Origin: an uncultured Prevotellaceae bacterium
GTDB lineage: Bacteria; Bacteroidota; Bacteroidia; Bacteroidales; Bacteroidaceae
Assembly (NCBI GenBank): GCA_945827465.1
Contig: CALZOH010000145.1
Span: 1 to 8,220, forward strand
Length of the DNA stretch: 8,220 nt
Reading direction: 5' to 3'
The notes beneath the pieces were generated by a model, which worked only from the letters and a program-made list of their open reading frames with translations, searched no databases and was not told where the DNA came from. A program made the position numbers and the translations under genes. This document shows positions 6,052 through 8,220 of this stretch, piece by piece (the first letter of the stretch is position 1; every line of letters starts with the position of its first letter).

Positions 6052-6777
6052 ATGCTGATCAAGTCCCGAGCTATCGTGCTCCACACCTTCAAATATAACG
6101 ATACTTCGTCCATCGCCGTCCTTTTTACCGAAGAACGGGGCATGGTTTCGTTCGTTGTACGCCTTCCCAAGTCGCATCGCTCTTCCAGAAAGCCTCAACT
6201 CTTCCACCCCTTGGCTCTCCTTGAAGTGGAGTGGGCTCCGCGCGATAAGGTTTCACTCCAATCTCTGCGCAATGTCAGCCTCGCTACGCCTTATTGCAAC
6301 CTGCCTTACGACCCCGCGAAAGCCTCGATTGCTTTTTTTCTCAGCGAGTTTCTCTACCATAGCCTGCGCGGAGAGACGGCCAATTACCCTTTGTTTGAAT
6401 ACATCACGACGTCGTTCCTTTGGTTGGATACGGCGTTGAAAGGGTATGCCAACTTCCACTTGGTCTTTCTCATGCGTCTTTCGCGCTTTCTCGGCTTCTA
6501 TCCCAACACCGACCGGGCTGACTCCTGTCCCTATTTCGACTTGCTCAACAGCTGCTTTACCCTTGCTCCGCCTCTACACGGTCACTTCATCGATTCGACC
6601 GAAGCACAACATCTCCCTACCCTGCTTCGTATGAACTACGACACCATGCACCTCTTCTCCTTCACGCGGTCGCAGCGCAATCGTTTACTTGATGTCATGA
6701 ACAGTTACTACTCGCTCCATATTCCCGACTTCCCCCACCTCAAGTCTCTCGACGTTCTTCGCGACCTTTTCGGATAG
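6052..6777 (+). CDS. recO: DNA repair protein RecO
   Basis: RecO works with RecR (and RecF) to load RecA onto SSB-coated single-stranded DNA during gap and break repair. The 241-residue product starts MLIKSRAIVLH, the standard RecO N-terminus, followed by the OB-fold with YTEERG-like LFTEERGMVSF (24-34) and the basic LPKSHRSSRK (38-47). The middle and C-terminal part is helical (about 85-235), with FLSEFLYHSL (96-105), LSRFLGFYP (143-151) and the closing LKSLDVLRDLF (230-240). Only three cysteines are present (82, 159 and 168), so the four-cysteine zinc site of some RecOs is missing. I chose ATG 6052 over the in-frame ATG at 6013. The extra 13 residues are unlike RecO, and 6013 would fall almost on the predicted transcription start. 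Confidence 0.93.
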   Translation: MLIKSRAIVLHTFKYNDTSSIAVLFTEERGMVSFVVRLPKSHRSSRKPQLFHPLALLEVEWAPRDKVSLQSLRNVSLATPYCNLPYDPAKASIAFFLSEFLYHSLRGETANYPLFEYITTSFLWLDTALKGYANFHLVFLMRLSRFLGFYPNTDRADSCPYFDLLNSCFTLAPPLHGHFIDSTEAQHLPTLLRMNYDTMHLFSFTRSQRNRLLDVMNSYYSLHIPDFPHLKSLDVLRDLFG

Positions 6778-6852
6778 GTCTTTCCTCCCGCACTCCCCTC
6801 CCATCCCTTATACCAAAAGGTTTACATCACACCTCAATCCCGTTTTTCTTTG

Positions 6853-6860
6853 TACTTTTG
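6853..6860 (+). promoter_or_regulatory. Bacteroidota -7 box before the fucosidase gene
   Basis: TACTTTTG matches TAnnTTTG. It lies 45 nt before the ATG at 6906 and would give an A-rich leader of roughly 35-40 nt. No -33 TTG is visible at the right distance, which might mean a weak or activator-dependent promoter. I see no terminator hairpin between recO and this box, so some read-through from recO is possible. Confidence 0.5.
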
Positions 6861-6905
6861 TAACTTCAACAATCAAAATTCCATCAATCAAGTTCAAAAG
6901 AAGTC

Positions 6906-8220
6906 ATGACACGTCTCATCTCTCTCTTATTCCTATTATATATAGGATGTATTTTTGCGACTACCACCTCTGCTCAAACCCAACCACTCCCTGCTGACCA
7001 GGAAATCCCCCTCCGTTACGGTGCCGACCGCCTTGGCAAGCGTCAGGATGCGGCCATGCAGCGCTTTCGCGACCATCGCTTGGGTCTGTTTATCCATTGG
7101 GGGCTGTATTCCATACCCGGAGGTGAGTGGAAAGGCAAGGTCTATTCCGGCGCTGCTGAATGGCTCAAGTCCTGGGCCAACATCCCTTCCGATGAATGGA
7201 TGCAATTGATGCAGCAATGGAACCCTCGAAACTTCCGCCCTCGCGAATGGGCCAAGACCGCACGACAGATGGGCGTTCGCTATGTGAAGATTACCACCAA
7301 GCACCACGAGGGCTTTTGCCTCTGGCCGAGCAAGTACACCAACTATACCGTGGCCCAAACGCCTTACCACAAGGATATCCTCGGCGAATTGGTCAAAGCA
7401 TTCAACGACGAAGACATTGATGTCCACTTCTACTTCTCCGTCATGGACTGGAGCCACCCCGACTGGCGCTACAGTTTGAAGAATCGCGACGACAGCGTGG
7501 CCTTTTCACGCTTCCTCACCTTCACCGAAAACCAGTTGGTTGAACTGACTCAGCGTTATCCTTCGGTCAAAGACTTCTGGTTCGACGGTACTTGGGATGC
7601 CAGCGTCAAGCAAAACGGAGCCTGGACAGCCCATATCGAGCGCCGATTGAAAGAGCTCGTACCTGGTGTCACGGTAAACAGTCGCTTGAGAGCCGATGAT
7701 TACGGTAAGCGCCACTTCGACTCCAACGGACATCTCATGGGAGATTACGAGTCCGGATACGAGCGCAAGTTGCCTGATCCCCTCAAAGACCTCAAGGTGA
7801 CCCGTTGGGATTGGGAAGCATGTATGACGATTCCCGAAAATCAATGGGGATATCACAAAGATTGGTCGCTCAGCTACGTCAAATCGAGCGTCGAAGTACT
7901 CCAGAACATCGTTCATGCCGTTTCAATGGGTGGTAACATGGTGGTCAACTTCGGTCCGACTGGCGACGGCGAGTTCCGTCCTGAAGAAAAACAAATGGCC
8001 GCCGACCTCGGTGCGTGGATGAAACGATATGGTGAATGCATCTACGGCTGTGGCTACGCAGGTCTTGACAAGCAGGACTGGGGCTTCTACACCCGCAAAG
8101 CCGACACGGTCTACCTGGTGGTCTTCAACCGTCCCTTCTCCAACAAGCTGACTGTAAAATTGCCCTCGGGCTGTCGCATCCAGAGCGTCACAACCCTCAA
8201 AGGCGAACCCATCTCTATCA
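6906..8220 (+). CDS. Secreted GH29 alpha-L-fucosidase (3' end outside window)
   Basis: This is a retaining glycoside hydrolase of family 29 that should release alpha-L-fucose from glycans; 438 residues are visible before the window ends. The N-terminus has a basic residue, a hydrophobic stretch (4-18) and a likely signal peptidase I site after TTSA (A23), so export to the periplasm or beyond is expected. C15 lies in YIGC, a poor lipobox. The catalytic barrel shows FIHWGLYS (62-69), GEW (73-75), TKHHEGFCLWPS (131-142), the MDW segment (180-182) and WFDG (225-228). D227 is the likely nucleophile, and H64, E74, W75, H133 and H134 match the fucose-binding positions of the family. NFGPTGDGEF (348-357) closes the barrel, and the C-terminal beta domain begins near 385. 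The acid/base is not certain; E282, E286 and E304 are candidates. Linkage preference and subfamily cannot be set from sequence alone. Confidence 0.93.
   Translation, partial: MTRLISLLFLLYIGCIFATTTSAQTQPLPADQEIPLRYGADRLGKRQDAAMQRFRDHRLGLFIHWGLYSIPGGEWKGKVYSGAAEWLKSWANIPSDEWMQLMQQWNPRNFRPREWAKTARQMGVRYVKITTKHHEGFCLWPSKYTNYTVAQTPYHKDILGELVKAFNDEDIDVHFYFSVMDWSHPDWRYSLKNRDDSVAFSRFLTFTENQLVELTQRYPSVKDFWFDGTWDASVKQNGAWTAHIERRLKELVPGVTVNSRLRADDYGKRHFDSNGHLMGDYESGYERKLPDPLKDLKVTRWDWEACMTIPENQWGYHKDWSLSYVKSSVEVLQNIVHAVSMGGNMVVNFGPTGDGEFRPEEKQMAADLGAWMKRYGECIYGCGYAGLDKQDWGFYTRKADTVYLVVFNRPFSNKLTVKLPSGCRIQSVTTLKGEPISI

Noticed and set aside
7506..7916. Minus-strand frames inside the fucosidase gene (also 6936-7457)
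   Set aside because: The plus strand encodes a continuous GH29 protein with catalytic motifs across both stretches.

Overview
This window looks chromosomal, from a member of the Bacteroidota, most likely Prevotella or a close relative. Four intergenic regions carry the Bacteroidota -7 promoter box TAnnTTTG: before gyrB, tRNA-Glu/rpsT, recO and the fucosidase gene. Most genes lack a clear Shine-Dalgarno sequence. The proteins are of Bacteroidota type: a 650-residue GyrB without the long C-terminal insertion, a fused gamma-alpha KorA with a separate KorB, an S20 of 84 residues, and a secreted GH29 fucosidase. The genus is inferred from sequence flavour and was not tested.

Layout. Positions 1-253 hold six tandem copies of a 42-43 bp palindromic unit, cut by the left window edge. 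Two more hairpins follow (252-283 and 292-321), next to the 3' end of gyrB. On the minus strand, reading from right to left, come tRNA-Glu (5841-5770), rpsT (5751-5497), korA (5353-3503), korB (3493-2492) and gyrB (2300-348). Hairpins that look like terminators follow rpsT (5438-5463) and korB (2431-2466), and a weaker candidate follows gyrB. The minus strand therefore splits into three likely units: tRNA-Glu/rpsT, korAB and gyrB. On the plus strand, recO (6052-6777) diverges from the tRNA promoter, and an alpha-L-fucosidase gene (6906 onward) runs off the right edge.

Function. Most of the window is core housekeeping: DNA supercoiling (GyrB), recombinational repair (RecO), translation (tRNA-Glu, S20) and anaerobic 2-oxoacid metabolism linked to ferredoxin (KorAB). 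The fucosidase is the one accessory gene and fits a host- or plant-glycan-degrading lifestyle. I see no mobile-element gene, defence system, pseudogene or CRISPR array.

The least explained element is the array at 1-253. Its arms keep pairing even where the copies differ in sequence, and each arm can pair either within its own unit or with the next unit. It is the best candidate here for something undescribed, but the sequence alone does not show what it does.
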